Below are positions 1-9,154 of a DNA stretch of 64,000 nt, piece by piece. Within the stretch, counting starts at the first letter, position 1, and each line of letters begins with the position of its first letter. The notes beneath the pieces are model-generated. The model had not been told where the DNA came from. It searched no databases and saw only the letters and a list, made by a program, of their open reading frames with translations. This DNA is from Planococcus antarcticus DSM 14505 (GTDB lineage: Bacteria; Bacillota; Bacilli; Bacillales_A; Planococcaceae), in contig NZ_CP016534.2 in assembly GCF_001687565.2 (NCBI RefSeq), positions 3,290,501-3,354,500 of the forward strand, read 5' to 3'. Both the position numbers and the translations under genes were made by a program.

Positions 1-1116
1 GTTTTCTGTATGACAATAATCAACCATTCCTTGCAATTTCACAAGCTCACCCGGAATTCGGCCAGGATCTTGAGCTTGATCAATTAAAAAGCGTTGTGTT
101 TGTACATCTTGTGAGGCGTATAGCACAATACATGCACTCGGCAAACCATCTCGTCCTGCACGCCCTGCCTCTTGATAGTAGCTTTCCATGTTTTTCGGCA
201 CTTGATAATGAATGACAAAACGAATATTGGATTTATCGATGCCCATGCCGAATGCATTGGTCGCCACCATGACAGTCACCTCGTCATTCAAGAAACGCTC
301 TTGCCCGATCTTTCTCTCATTGTCAGGCATCCCCGCATGATACTTAGCCGCTTTGATGCCTTTTTTTAATAGCATCTCGTAAACCGAATCTACTGTTTTT
401 CGGGTGGCAGCGTAAATAATACCTGCTTCTTTATCGTTTTTCGCTACATATTCCTTCACAAATCGCTCCCGATCTTGTCCGCGTATAACCGAAAACGTCA
501 AATTGGGCCGTTCAAATCCAGTCATAATCGTATGCCGTTCTTCGATATCTAAAATTCGGCAAATGTCTTCCCGCACTTGAGGAGTTGCAGTAGCAGTCAA
601 AGCCAACACCGTCGGATTATTAGGAAACAATTCTGTCATGCGGCTAATCAAGCGGTAGCTCGGACGGAAATCATGGCCCCATTGTGAGATACAGTGGGCT
701 TCATCGACGGCAATCAGCGGAACATGGACTCCCTGCAATTCATTAAGGAACATCTCTGAATCCAACCGTTCTGGTGCAATATACAATAATTTAATTGCTC
801 CACGCTGAACATCCATCAACGTTTCCCGCACTTCATCAAAATCGAGGGAACTATTTATATAAGCAGCCGGAATACCGGCTGCTAATAGAGCATCTACTTG
901 GTCTTTCATCAATGAAATCAAAGGCGACACGACAATGGTGGTCCCTTCCATAACAAGAGCAGGAATTTGATAGCACATGGACTTGCCTCCGCCTGTCGGC
1001 ATGACGCAAATCGAATTATGCCCTTCAAATACCTGCGTAATGGCTTGCTCCTGGCCGACCCGGAAGGACTCGTAACCAAAATGGGACTGCAGTAATTTCT
1101 TTGCACTTTCCAACAA
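1..1116 (-). CDS. recQ: ATP-dependent DNA helicase RecQ, 5' part (runs off the window)
   Basis: Superfamily 2 3'-5' DNA helicase acting in recombination and replication-fork repair. Reading leftwards from TTG at 1116, about 372 codons are open to base 1. The Walker A motif MPTGGGKS, the DEAH box followed by CISQWGHDFRPSYR, the ALTATAT motif and the QEAGRAGRDG motif VI are all visible and in order, which covers both RecA-like lobes. The zinc-binding, winged-helix and HRDC parts lie beyond the window. An AGGAG at 1126-1130 sits 9 bases before TTG 1116; a second TTG at 1113 is possible. The motif spacing resembles the long Bacillus RecQ more than RecS (inference from memory of the families). No neighbouring gene is close enough for an operon. 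Confidence 0.93.
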   Translation of the reverse strand, partial: MLESAKKLLQSHFGYESFRVGQEQAITQVFEGHNSICVMPTGGGKSMCYQIPALVMEGTTIVVSPLISLMKDQVDALLAAGIPAAYINSSLDFDEVRETLMDVQRGAIKLLYIAPERLDSEMFLNELQGVHVPLIAVDEAHCISQWGHDFRPSYRLISRMTELFPNNPTVLALTATATPQVREDICRILDIEERHTIMTGFERPNLTFSVIRGQDRERFVKEYVAKNDKEAGIIYAATRKTVDSVYEMLLKKGIKAAKYHAGMPDNERKIGQERFLNDEVTVMVATNAFGMGIDKSNIRFVIHYQVPKNMESYYQEAGRAGRDGLPSACIVLYASQDVQTQRFLIDQAQDPGRIPGELVKLQGMVDYCHTEN

Positions 1117-1322
1117 AATAGAACACTCCTAATACTCGTATCGTATGAGTTAGCTTACCACATTTCCTCGTCTTTTTCTTTGATGAAACACCAAAAAAGC
1201 GTTCCCTTATAGAGACAAAAACAACCATCCTTCAAGCTGACGCTTTCAGGACGATTGCTTATTTTCTTGCTTTTTAAGCTAAAGGAAGAAAGACTACTTG
1301 AAGCTCATTCTTCACTGCTTCT

Positions 1323-2108
1323 TCAAATTTTCATATCCCATCGCTTTGCTTCTTCTTGCTTCATCTGTTTTTCTGTTTCTTCAGGAAAGGCAGTGCGGAA
1401 TTGATGTGTATCAAGCGGGATGATTTCCACCATTTTCTCTATCATGTCTGCAGGATCGTATTGATTTTCCAGCGCTTTATCAGCCTCTTCCATGTCTTCT
1501 TTCCGCGTAAAATGAATGGCTTCATCATACCATTTCCACTTCGCTTCTGCGCTGCGGTCATTAAAGCCTGTCGCAAAAGCTCCTGGATTGATGGTTGCCA
1601 CTTGAACGCCGTGGCCTTCGAGTTCCTTCTGCATCGTTGTCGCAATTGCTTCGATAGCATGCTTGGTCGCAGTGTATGGCCCAACGTATGGCGATGCCAT
1701 GATCCCAGCCATTGAAGACATGAAAATGATCTTCCCTTTTCCTTTATCTACAAATTTACGCGCTGCAATCTGTGCAGTTTCCAAAGTGCTGAAGACATTG
1801 ACCTCGAATAATTCCCTGAAATTCGACATCGGCACTTCTGAAAGTGGTCCACCTTCGTTGACTGCGGCATTGGCAACAAAGATATCGAAATCATAATCGA
1901 GCATTTGTGCTAAATCCTGAGGATTTTTGATATCCATCTTAAAAACTTCCAATGCCAGTCCTTTTGATTCAGCTTCCTCTCGCAAAGCCGTCACTTGCGG
2001 AGCCGTTTCAACCGGCGCAATGACTTTATGCCCTTGCTTTGCCAGACCGAATGCGGTTCCTTTTGCCAGCCCGCTTCCTGCTCCTGTAATAAATATTGTT
2101 TTAGTCAT
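1323..2108 (-). CDS. Short-chain dehydrogenase/reductase (SDR) family oxidoreductase
   Basis: A 261-residue classical SDR. The Rossmann nucleotide-binding motif TGAGSGLAKG is at the N-terminus and the catalytic YTATK (YxxxK) pair lies about 155 residues in, after a serine-rich strand (FMSSMAG). The substrate cannot be inferred. ATG 2108 is chosen because AGGAGG lies about 9 bases upstream; an upstream in-frame codon at 2132 would place the ribosome-binding site inside the gene. The C-terminal 60 residues are charged and end in KRWDMKI. The gene stands alone between recQ and a regulator of the SinR type, all on the minus strand but separated by gaps of about 200 bases. Confidence 0.88.
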   Translation of the reverse strand: MTKTIFITGAGSGLAKGTAFGLAKQGHKVIAPVETAPQVTALREEAESKGLALEVFKMDIKNPQDLAQMLDYDFDIFVANAAVNEGGPLSEVPMSNFRELFEVNVFSTLETAQIAARKFVDKGKGKIIFMSSMAGIMASPYVGPYTATKHAIEAIATTMQKELEGHGVQVATINPGAFATGFNDRSAEAKWKWYDEAIHFTRKEDMEEADKALENQYDPADMIEKMVEIIPLDTHQFRTAFPEETEKQMKQEEAKRWDMKI

Positions 2109-2232
2109 TAATATCACCCTCCTATAATCCATTTGCTATACTTCCTGTTTTCCCATAGAAATATAAGATAAACAGTTTTCCCATAACTGTATTTATCTTT
2201 TCGCTCTGGTTCCATTGACATCTCTCCATCAT

Positions 2233-2270
2233 AAAAAAATGCCCATTCCTTTGGCAAGGAATGGGCATTT
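2233..2270 (-). terminator. Rho-independent terminator of the HTH regulator gene
   Basis: A perfect 15-bp stem (AAATGCCCATTCCTT with its complement) closes a three-base loop and is followed on the minus strand by seven T residues. It lies just downstream of the regulator stop codon. Confidence 0.9.
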
Positions 2271-2289
2271 CGATTGGGCTTTTCAGCAA

Positions 2290-2646
2290 TTAAGAAGTCG
2301 CAACTCCATAACTGCCCATACGACGTTTAACTTGTATGAAAGACGCAGCTTCAGCAATTTCATGCTGATTGAGTGGCTGGTCATCCAGCATTAAATTGTA
2401 ATCGTTTAAGAAGCTAGTGTTTTGAAGATCCACATTGATTGTCCGTTCGCTGCGATCCAACAAACTGTCTACTGATATCTCAAAATAATCGGCAAGTCTT
2501 TCGAGATGCACTACAGAAACTTGTTTCTTTCCACTTTCATAAGCCCAGACCGTACTTTTTGCAAAGCCGATTTCTTCTGCCAATTCTTCAGTAGATAGTC
2601 CTTTAGCTTCTCTTAAGTCCTTGATTCGTTTGCTTAACTGTTTCAT
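2290..2646 (-). CDS. XRE-family transcriptional regulator (SinR-like HTH)
   Basis: A 118-residue protein with an N-terminal XRE/Cro-C1 helix-turn-helix at residues 5-60 (RIKDLREAKGLSTEELAEEIG, then KSTVWAYESGKKQ). A short linker and a C-terminal helical segment rich in Asp/Gln/Glu may mediate dimerisation. The arrangement is like SinR/SlrR or Bacillus phage-type repressors, but no partner antirepressor gene is adjacent, so the target is unknown. The start ATG 2646 has AGGAG at the right distance. It is transcribed divergently from the POT transporter across a 430-base AT-rich region and could regulate that gene (inference from position only). Confidence 0.82.
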   Translation of the reverse strand: MKQLSKRIKDLREAKGLSTEELAEEIGFAKSTVWAYESGKKQVSVVHLERLADYFEISVDSLLDRSERTINVDLQNTSFLNDYNLMLDDQPLNQHEIAEAASFIQVKRRMGSYGVATS

Positions 2647-3076
2647 TGCATGCTCCTGCTTCCTATTTAAAATTCTAAGTATTTTAAATATACTGCACCT
2701 TGAGCTTTTTCACAATCTTTTTTGGATAATTATATAAAAAAGTGTGAATAATTAGTGAACACTAAGTATAAGTTACTTAATATGGTAATTTTATAGTATT
2801 TTATACATAATTAATTTACTATAAAGGAATATATTTAAAATAGCAGGTAATTAGACTCTTTGAATAGTTAGCCTTCTAAAAATGCTGCCATACTTAAAAA
2901 CTAATAAAAAACAAAAATTAGAATTAAATAATTATTTTAAAAAACTTATTTCCTTTTTTTATTTTGCTTATTTTTATTTTTTTCAAAAATAAGCTTTTAT
3001 TACTCTTCATTTAAATTAATTTTGATTTTTTCAACTAAAAAAAGTATTATGTTAGAATAAACAATTGGAGGTTAGT
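2647..3076. other. AT-rich divergent intergenic region
   Basis: This 430-base stretch has no credible gene. It is far more AT-rich than the flanks, with long A and T tracts, especially 2900-3060. It presumably holds the divergent promoters of the HTH regulator and the POT transporter; curved DNA is plausible from the phased A-tracts but was not computed. Confidence 0.7.
3030..3058 (+). promoter_or_regulatory. Probable SigA promoter of the POT transporter gene
   Basis: TTCAAC (3030-3035), a 17-base spacer and TAGAAT (3053-3058) precede the ribosome-binding site GGAGG at 3067-3071. The -35 box is weak. Confidence 0.45.
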
Positions 3077-4576
3077 ATGATGTCTGAAAAGTATTCTCGG
3101 CAAGAAATTGTGAATAGTGTTCCTCAAAAAGGCTTTTTTGGTCATCCCAAAGGGCTATTCACGTTATTTTTTACAGAGTTCTGGGAGCGGTTCTCCTATT
3201 ATGGAATGAGAGCCATTCTAGTTTTTTATATGTATTACGAAATGTCCGCAGGTGGTCTTGGTCTAGATAAAACGACCGCGTTATCCATCATGTCTATATA
3301 CGGATCACTTGTTTATATGTCTGGAATCATCGGTGGCTGGTTAGCCGACCGGATATTCGGTACGTCAAGGGCCGTTTTTTATGGTGGGGTTCTTATTATG
3401 CTCGGACACATCGCTTTAGCGATTCCCGGAAACCTCGCTTTGTTCTTTGTTTCCATGGTGCTGATTGTCCTAGGTACTGGACTTTTGAAGCCCAACGTAT
3501 CGAGTGTCGTAGGTGAAATTTACGCTGAAAACGATGATCGCCGCGATGCAGGCTTCAGTATTTTCTACATGGGGATCAACATGGGTGGCTTTCTCGCTCC
3601 GTTAATTGTCGGTACCGTCGGGATGAGAATCAGCTTCCATTTAGGTTTCAGTATTGCAGCTGTCGGCATGTTCCTTGGTTTGGTCATATTTTTAGCTACA
3701 AAAAAGAAAAATCTTGGCTTGGCTGGAACAATTGTGCCAAATCCTTTATTGCCTTCGGAACGTAAGACGACAATTAAAATTTTCACAATCGGCGCCTTGG
3801 TTATCGCGGCAGCTGTTGCCATTGGGATTCCAACTGGATTACTAACTTTTGATAGCTTCGTAGCTACTGTCGGAATTTTCGGAATTCTGATTCCGGTCGC
3901 TTATTTCACAGTGATGTATCGCAGCAAAAAAACGACAGAAGTGGAACGCTCACATTTACTGGCTTATATTCCATTGTTCATTGCCTCAGTTATGTTCTGG
4001 GCGATTCAAGAACAAGGTTCAACAATTCTTGCCGCATATGCGGATACGCGTACGGACCTTGAATTTGCAGGAATCAGCATTTCTCCCGCATGGTTCCAAT
4101 CTTTAAATCCGTTATTCATCATCATGCTGGCTCCAGTCTTTGCTTGGCTGTGGGTTAAGCTTGGAAGTAAACAACCATCTATTCCACAAAAGTTCTCTCT
4201 TGGCCTATTATTTGCCGGATTGTCCTTCCTGGTAATCCTATTGCCTGCTTACTTCGGCGGCGCTTCAGCATTGGTCAACCCACTTTGGTTGGTTCTTAGT
4301 TATTTCATCGTCGTACTTGGTGAACTTTGTCTCTCTCCAGTAGGATTATCGGCAACAACCAAATTGGCACCTGCCGCTTTTTCTGCTCAAACAATGAGCC
4401 TGTGGTTCCTTTCCAACGCTGCCGCTCAAGCAATCAATGCGCAATTGGTCAAGTTCTACACAGTAGAAAATGAAATGATGTATTTCGGAATCATTGGGGG
4501 CGTTTCCATCGTCCTCAGTATCCTATTATTCATCTTCGCACCGCGTATCCAAGGATTTATGAAAGGTGTCCGGTAA
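3077..4576 (+). CDS. POT/PTR family proton-dependent di-/tripeptide transporter
   Basis: A 499-residue inner-membrane symporter of the proton-dependent oligopeptide transporter family (DtpT-like), importing di- and tripeptides. The ExxERFxYYG signature (EFWERFSYYGMRAILV) is in the first helix and the PTR2 signature region GTGLLKPNVSSVVGEIY is near residue 135. About fourteen hydrophobic segments fit the family's 12+2 layout. ATG 3077 follows GGAGG by five bases; ATG 3080 is an equally good neighbour with eight bases. Repeat elements start four bases after the stop codon. It stands alone and its length matches DtpT of lactic acid bacteria and Bacillales. Confidence 0.92.
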   Translation: MMSEKYSRQEIVNSVPQKGFFGHPKGLFTLFFTEFWERFSYYGMRAILVFYMYYEMSAGGLGLDKTTALSIMSIYGSLVYMSGIIGGWLADRIFGTSRAVFYGGVLIMLGHIALAIPGNLALFFVSMVLIVLGTGLLKPNVSSVVGEIYAENDDRRDAGFSIFYMGINMGGFLAPLIVGTVGMRISFHLGFSIAAVGMFLGLVIFLATKKKNLGLAGTIVPNPLLPSERKTTIKIFTIGALVIAAAVAIGIPTGLLTFDSFVATVGIFGILIPVAYFTVMYRSKKTTEVERSHLLAYIPLFIASVMFWAIQEQGSTILAAYADTRTDLEFAGISISPAWFQSLNPLFIIMLAPVFAWLWVKLGSKQPSIPQKFSLGLLFAGLSFLVILLPAYFGGASALVNPLWLVLSYFIVVLGELCLSPVGLSATTKLAPAAFSAQTMSLWFLSNAAAQAINAQLVKFYTVENEMMYFGIIGGVSIVLSILLFIFAPRIQGFMKGVR

Positions 4577-4580
4577 TACA

Positions 4581-4972
4581 GAAAAGCGCAAGCGCCTGGT
4601 CAGCTCTGACAGGCATAAGGCAGACCAGCAGTGTGGCGCTCTTTGCCACGCGGCTGGGTTGACTTATGTCCCGAAGAGCTAGGCGCTGGAGTCTGGATCT
4701 AAGGAAAAGCGGAAATGGCCGTTCAGCTCCGACAGGCATAAGACGCTCTGGCGAAGCGACGTGTTTTCAGTCGCACAGTCAGAGTGACTTATGTCCCGAG
4801 GAGTTGGCCATTGCAGCTGGATCTCTAGAAAAGCGCAAGCGCCTGGTCAGCTCTGACAGGCATAAGGCAGACCAGCAGTGTGGCGCTCTTTGCCACGCGG
4901 CTGGGTTGACTTATGTCCCGAAAAGCTAGGCGCTGGAGTCTGGATCCATAGAAAAGCGCAAGCGCCCTATAG
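4581..4972 (+). repeat. Intergenic hairpin-repeat cluster 1 (three units plus a truncated fourth)
   Basis: Three units starting with GAAAAGCG at 4581, 4704 and 4828 (123, 124 and 123 bp), followed by a truncated start at 4951-4972. Units 1 and 3 are nearly identical; unit 2 is a divergent form, giving an A-B-A-partial order. Each unit is an imperfect long inverted repeat with paired blocks such as GGCGCTC and GGCATAAG near its outer edges and a loop at its centre. The first unit begins 4 bases after the transporter stop codon, in the sense orientation. Confidence 0.88.
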
Positions 4973-4978
4973 CCATCA

Positions 4979-5018
4979 AAAAAAGCCCGACAGTCAAAAC
5001 TGTTGGGTTTTTTTTCGC
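4979..5018. terminator. Bidirectional Rho-independent terminator
   Basis: The stem AAAAAAGCCCGACAGT pairs with ACTGTTGGGTTTTTT across a short loop, with T-runs on both strands. It separates the transporter plus repeats from the convergent pentapeptide gene. Confidence 0.85.
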
Positions 5019-5029
5019 GTTTCTTCTAT

Positions 5030-5671
5030 TTAGTTGCTCACTACAATCATTCCCATTTGCCGTGCAAATGCGATAGCTTGATCTGGTGATACCTTGCATC
5101 CCTGTAACTTTTCAATGGACACTTGAATGCTGTCAAAAGTATTGGTGCTCAGGTCGATGCCTTTCAAGCTGGTTTCCGTAAAATTAATATCATTCATCTC
5201 GCACATACGGAATTCGCTGCTCTTCAATTCCATCTGGTAAAAGTCCGCAAAACGCATGGAAGAAGAGATAAAGCTTACCGTATTGCACAAAGAAAAGCCG
5301 AACGTGGCGTAATTCATGACGCACTCATCAAAAAGAGTATGGCGTATTCCCGCTTCAACAAAATTAGTACCCAGCAATTTGGAGTTTCGGAATTCAGTCC
5401 GGTGAAAAACGGTGCGACTCAAGTCCGCATTCGATAAGTCACAATTCAAAAAAACGACATCAACAAACTCTGAACGCGGCCAACTAGTTTCTAAAAAGTT
5501 GACGTTCTCAAAGACTACCTTGTCAATATGAAGTGCTTCTTCCGTACTAAAATCAATGGTTTCCTGCGAAATCTTGCAATTGCTTATGTAATTGTCATCT
5601 ATGACCTCAGCAAACGAACGGGTTTCTAGTTCTTTTGGGATTAGCGGTTCCAACCTTTTGGTTTTCTTCAT
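5030..5671 (-). CDS. Pentapeptide-repeat protein, Qnr/MfpA-like
   Basis: A 213-residue protein with tandem pentapeptide repeats (A[D/N]LXX-like) from about residue 50 to 175, for example CDLSNADLSRTVFHRTEFRNSKL and NDINFTETSLKGIDLS. These form a right-handed quadrilateral beta-helix. Length and the C-terminal tail after the repeats (GIDLS, a short loop, then an FARQMGMIVVSN-like end) recall Qnr (about 218 aa), whose members mimic DNA and protect gyrase. Many Gram-positive homologues have no proven role, so gyrase protection is only a hypothesis. The start ATG 5671 has AAAGGGGAG upstream. It lies between two terminators and is monocistronic. Confidence 0.82.
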   Translation of the reverse strand: MKKTKRLEPLIPKELETRSFAEVIDDNYISNCKISQETIDFSTEEALHIDKVVFENVNFLETSWPRSEFVDVVFLNCDLSNADLSRTVFHRTEFRNSKLLGTNFVEAGIRHTLFDECVMNYATFGFSLCNTVSFISSSMRFADFYQMELKSSEFRMCEMNDINFTETSLKGIDLSTNTFDSIQVSIEKLQGCKVSPDQAIAFARQMGMIVVSN

Positions 5672-5695
5672 AATTCACTGAATCTCCCCTTTAGT

Positions 5696-5737
5696 CAACA
5701 AAAGACTGCCCCGATGGCGAAGCAGCCTTTTGTCGTT
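5696..5737 (-). terminator. Probable terminator after the Usp-domain gene
   Basis: An imperfect inverted repeat (CGACAAAAGGCTGC with GCAGTCTTTTGTTG on the minus strand) enclosing a 12-base loop, ending in a T-rich stretch. It follows the stop codon of the Usp gene by a few bases. Confidence 0.6.
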
Positions 5738-5742
5738 GTTAT

Positions 5743-6432
5743 TTACTTTTTCACTAATTCTTTATCTAAGCATTCGTCAATAATTTCAGGTAAGTCAATC
5801 CAGTCTTCCGTCACTTCCACTTGATACACTTTATTGTCATGCATGAATTTGAAGATACCGTTATCAAAATCGGTACCGATTTCCTTAAAGAAAATCCCTT
5901 CAAGCTGGCAGTTTTTTGATTGGGTAAAATTGATCTTGTAGCTGTCTTCGTCTTTTACCAAGTAACAGCGTACACCCTTTTCAAACTCGTCCCCTTCAAC
6001 ACCCTTGACTGTGCGAGCCAAAGAAACGACATGAAGATCGACTAATGGAATTTCACGCAGCAGCATATTCAGGAACGAACCTTTAGTAATTTCTTCCCAT
6101 CTGCTTCTTGCAGTCTGTCCAATAATAATTTGTGTAATATTGAACTCATGAGCCACTTCCGCAATCACTTTTGCAGAGGGGCGTTTTTCACTATCACGAA
6201 CAATAAACTCTTCAGCTTCGTACTCTTCAGCAAGTTCTCTCCATCGTTCAACATAGGATGCTTTTTCAGCGTCAAATTCATCAATAGACTTTTGATCCAC
6301 TGTTAAAATATACAATGGACAATCCAACATAGTAGCAAGTTTATTACCCCGATTGATCAAACGTTCACCATTCGGCCCATAAAAAACACATACCAGGATG
6401 CTTTCATCCATTCGTCCTCTGATTTTCTTCAT
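5743..6432 (-). CDS. Stand-alone KdpD-type universal stress protein (Usp) domain protein
   Basis: A 229-residue soluble protein. Residues about 8-140 match the Usp domain found in the sensor kinase KdpD, including the block IIIGQTARSRWEEITKGSFL and then LLREIPLVDLHVVS. The KdpD c-di-AMP motif region (SGSP and FTALY) is replaced here by FYGP and LYILT, so c-di-AMP binding cannot be assumed. Residues 140-229 are an acidic extra domain of unknown type. AGGGGGG precedes ATG 6432. It diverges from the mrp antiporter operon, which suggests a link to Na+/K+ homeostasis (inference from position). Its own -35/-10 promoter is listed below. Confidence 0.78.
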   Translation of the reverse strand: MKKIRGRMDESILVCVFYGPNGERLINRGNKLATMLDCPLYILTVDQKSIDEFDAEKASYVERWRELAEEYEAEEFIVRDSEKRPSAKVIAEVAHEFNITQIIIGQTARSRWEEITKGSFLNMLLREIPLVDLHVVSLARTVKGVEGDEFEKGVRCYLVKDEDSYKINFTQSKNCQLEGIFFKEIGTDFDNGIFKFMHDNKVYQVEVTEDWIDLPEIIDECLDKELVKK

Positions 6433-6486
6433 TTATGTTCACCCCCCTGGAAATATAATTCATATCCTAACATTCAAAACTATGAA

Positions 6487-6515
6487 ATTGTACTTCTTCT
6501 TTCATAGAAAATCAA
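6487..6515 (-). promoter_or_regulatory. SigA promoter of the Usp-domain gene
   Basis: On the minus strand, TTGATT (6515-6510), a 17-base spacer and TACAAT (6492-6487) lie about 55 bases before the start codon. Both boxes are close to consensus. Confidence 0.6.
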
Positions 6516-6751
6516 TGGTTTTCGTCTACTCTCAGTTTTCCATCCAGCAAGACTTGCCGACCTTTTTCGATCCAGCACCTGCTGGCAAATGAAAAGCGCC
6601 TAGCTTTCCTGTATAATTTATATTGGTTGCTTTACAAGCCCTTATCATATCATATTGCAAACAAAGCGAAACCTGTTTCCTATATTATATACCCATCCTT
6701 TGATTTTTCCATTCACAACTGATTTTCAAATCCAAAACAGGAGGTTCTGCT

Positions 6752-9154
6752 GTGTACTCACTGATCTTAGCTATCTTAATTCCTTTTATCGCCGCCGCCC
6801 TTATTCCGCTCATACATAAACGAATCGGAGCACTGCACATCGGCTGGCTCGTGCTTTTGGTCCCTTTCACTTTGTTTGTTATTTTCGTCATACAGATCCC
6901 CACTATATCAAATGGGGAACAACTGATTCAATCAGTCAACTGGATTCCTTCAATGGGCATTAACTTTACAGCTTATCTTGATGGCCTCAGCTTGATCATG
7001 GTTCTACTAATCACCGGTATGGGGAGCCTTGTAGTTCTTTACTCCATCTACTATTTATCATCTTCCGATTCTTTCCCACATTTTTACGCTTACTTGCTGC
7101 TGTTCATGGGCGCTATGATGGGTGCTGTCCTATCTGACAACCTCCTTGTTCTGTACATCTTCTGGGAATTAACCAGCATTTCTTCCTTCCTGCTTATCGC
7201 TTTCTGGTATCACCGTAAAAATTCCCGCTATGGTGCTCAAAAGTCATTATTGATTACCGTATTCGGCGGTTTCGGAATGCTTGCCGGATTCTTAATGCTG
7301 CATTCTATGACAGGCACTTTCAGCATTCGGGAAATTGCAGCTGTCATTGGCCAGTACACTGAACATGCTTTGTTTTATCCGGCAATGTTTCTGGTGCTGC
7401 TCGGTGCCTTCACCAAATCGGCACAGTTTCCTTTCCACATCTGGCTGCCGGATGCGATGGAAGCACCGACTCCTGTCAGTGCTTATCTGCACTCTGCCAC
7501 GATGGTCAAAGCAGGTATTTACTTGGTCGCTCGTTTCACCCCGCTTTTTGGAGGAAGTGCTGCTTGGTTCTGGACAGTCACACTCGTGGGGCTTGTCACT
7601 TTATTCTGGGGAGCATTCTGTGCCGTCCGTCAGACAGATTTGAAGGCCTTACTCGCCTATTCCACTATCAGCCAGCTGGGTTTGATCATGAGTCTGTTCG
7701 GTCTGGGGTCAGCCGCTTTACATTTTGGCGATGGCGAATTAGGTGAACTTTATGGATTGGCCATATTTGCTGCATTGTTCCATATGGTCAACCACTCTAC
7801 ATTTAAGGGAGCACTTTTCATGGTGATCGGCATCATCGATCACCAGGTTGGAACGCGCGACATCCGGCGCTTGGGGGGACTCATGTCGTTTCTGCCCATC
7901 ACTTTTACATTCGCTGTCATCGGCAGCTTTTCAATGGCCGGGTTGCCTTTTTTTAACGGGTTTTTGAGTAAGGAAATGTTTTTTACAGCCACGGTCAATG
8001 CGACTAGCCTTCCCCTTTTCGGAACCTCGGCATGGGGCTTGCTGATTCCTGTGGTCGCCTGGGTCGCTTCTGTATTCACTTTCGTCTACTGTATGATTTT
8101 TGTGTTCCGTACTTTTTTTGGTACACCTCAATTAAAGAAGTTGGATCGAAAACCGGTAGAGCCGTCAATTGGCATGCTCATTTCTCCGGCCATTCTTTGC
8201 GTATTGATTGTCGGCTTGTTTTTTGCCCCCAACCTGCTCGGTGACCACTTACTGAAACCCGCTCTGAATGGCATCATTCCCGGAATTCCAGGAGCTGCCC
8301 CTCATATTTCGGCATGGCATGGTTTTAATGCCGAATTATTTATGACATTGGGAATTATAGTAATTGGAACAGTTCTTTTCCTTACTTTCCGTAGCTGGTA
8401 CAAGATTTACCTCATCCAGCCAGCGGGATGGAATTTCACCGTGCTTTACAATTCTTTCCTGAAGGATTTAAAAAAAGCAGCAAATTGGTTTACTACCCGC
8501 TACATGACAGGCTATCTCCCTGCGTATTTTGCCTATACTTTTATTTTCTTCATTGTGACATCTGGAGGAGTACTTATTTTCACCGGCGCATTGTCGATTG
8601 ACCTGACAGCCGATTCGCCCATCAGTTTTTATGAAGGCATGCTAGCAGCTGCCATGGCAATCGCGGCTATCGCCATCTTATTCGCAAAGTCTCGACTTAC
8701 AGCCATCTTGCTGAATGGGGTGCTAGGCTTTTCCATCGCCATTTTCTTTGTGCTATTCCGGGCGCCGGATTTGGCTTTGACACAGTTGGTCATTGAAACC
8801 GTGACAACTGCCTTGTTCCTGTTGTGCTTCAACTTTTTACCGGAATGGACAAAAGAAGATTCTCCCAAACGGACAAAGCTCCGGAATGCGGCTATCGCCA
8901 TCAGCGGAGGTTTAACGGTCACGCTGATTGGTTTGACCGTCAACAGCGGAAAATTATTTGACAGCATCTCCGGTTATTTTGAAGATTCCTACGAACTGAC
9001 AGGAGGAGACAATATTGTCAATGCCATTCTAGGGAATTTTCGTGCTTTTGACACCATGCTGGAATCACTTGTTCTGTTCATTGCTGGACTTGGCGTCTAT
9101 ACATTGATCCGCTTAAAGCTTGGAAAGGGGCCAAAAAAAGATGAACATCAATGA
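6752..9154 (+). CDS. mrpA: Na+/H+ antiporter subunit A (MrpA)
   Basis: The largest subunit of the hetero-oligomeric Mrp cation/proton antiporter, related to NuoL of respiratory complex I. The 800 residues carry some 20 membrane segments. The NADH-quinone oxidoreductase core motif is visible near residue 140-340 (KSAQFPFHIWLPDAMEAPTP, SAYLHSATMVKAGIYL, HSTFKGALFM), and an MrpA-specific C-terminal part follows (NFLPEWTKED, RLKLGKGPKKD). The GTG start follows AGGAGG at 6739-6744 by 7 bases. It is the first gene of a seven-gene operon, and its 3' end overlaps mrpB by 14 bases. Role: Na+ extrusion and pH homeostasis in alkaline or saline conditions. Confidence 0.96.
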   Translation: MYSLILAILIPFIAAALIPLIHKRIGALHIGWLVLLVPFTLFVIFVIQIPTISNGEQLIQSVNWIPSMGINFTAYLDGLSLIMVLLITGMGSLVVLYSIYYLSSSDSFPHFYAYLLLFMGAMMGAVLSDNLLVLYIFWELTSISSFLLIAFWYHRKNSRYGAQKSLLITVFGGFGMLAGFLMLHSMTGTFSIREIAAVIGQYTEHALFYPAMFLVLLGAFTKSAQFPFHIWLPDAMEAPTPVSAYLHSATMVKAGIYLVARFTPLFGGSAAWFWTVTLVGLVTLFWGAFCAVRQTDLKALLAYSTISQLGLIMSLFGLGSAALHFGDGELGELYGLAIFAALFHMVNHSTFKGALFMVIGIIDHQVGTRDIRRLGGLMSFLPITFTFAVIGSFSMAGLPFFNGFLSKEMFFTATVNATSLPLFGTSAWGLLIPVVAWVASVFTFVYCMIFVFRTFFGTPQLKKLDRKPVEPSIGMLISPAILCVLIVGLFFAPNLLGDHLLKPALNGIIPGIPGAAPHISAWHGFNAELFMTLGIIVIGTVLFLTFRSWYKIYLIQPAGWNFTVLYNSFLKDLKKAANWFTTRYMTGYLPAYFAYTFIFFIVTSGGVLIFTGALSIDLTADSPISFYEGMLAAAMAIAAIAILFAKSRLTAILLNGVLGFSIAIFFVLFRAPDLALTQLVIETVTTALFLLCFNFLPEWTKEDSPKRTKLRNAAIAISGGLTVTLIGLTVNSGKLFDSISGYFEDSYELTGGDNIVNAILGNFRAFDTMLESLVLFIAGLGVYTLIRLKLGKGPKKDEHQ

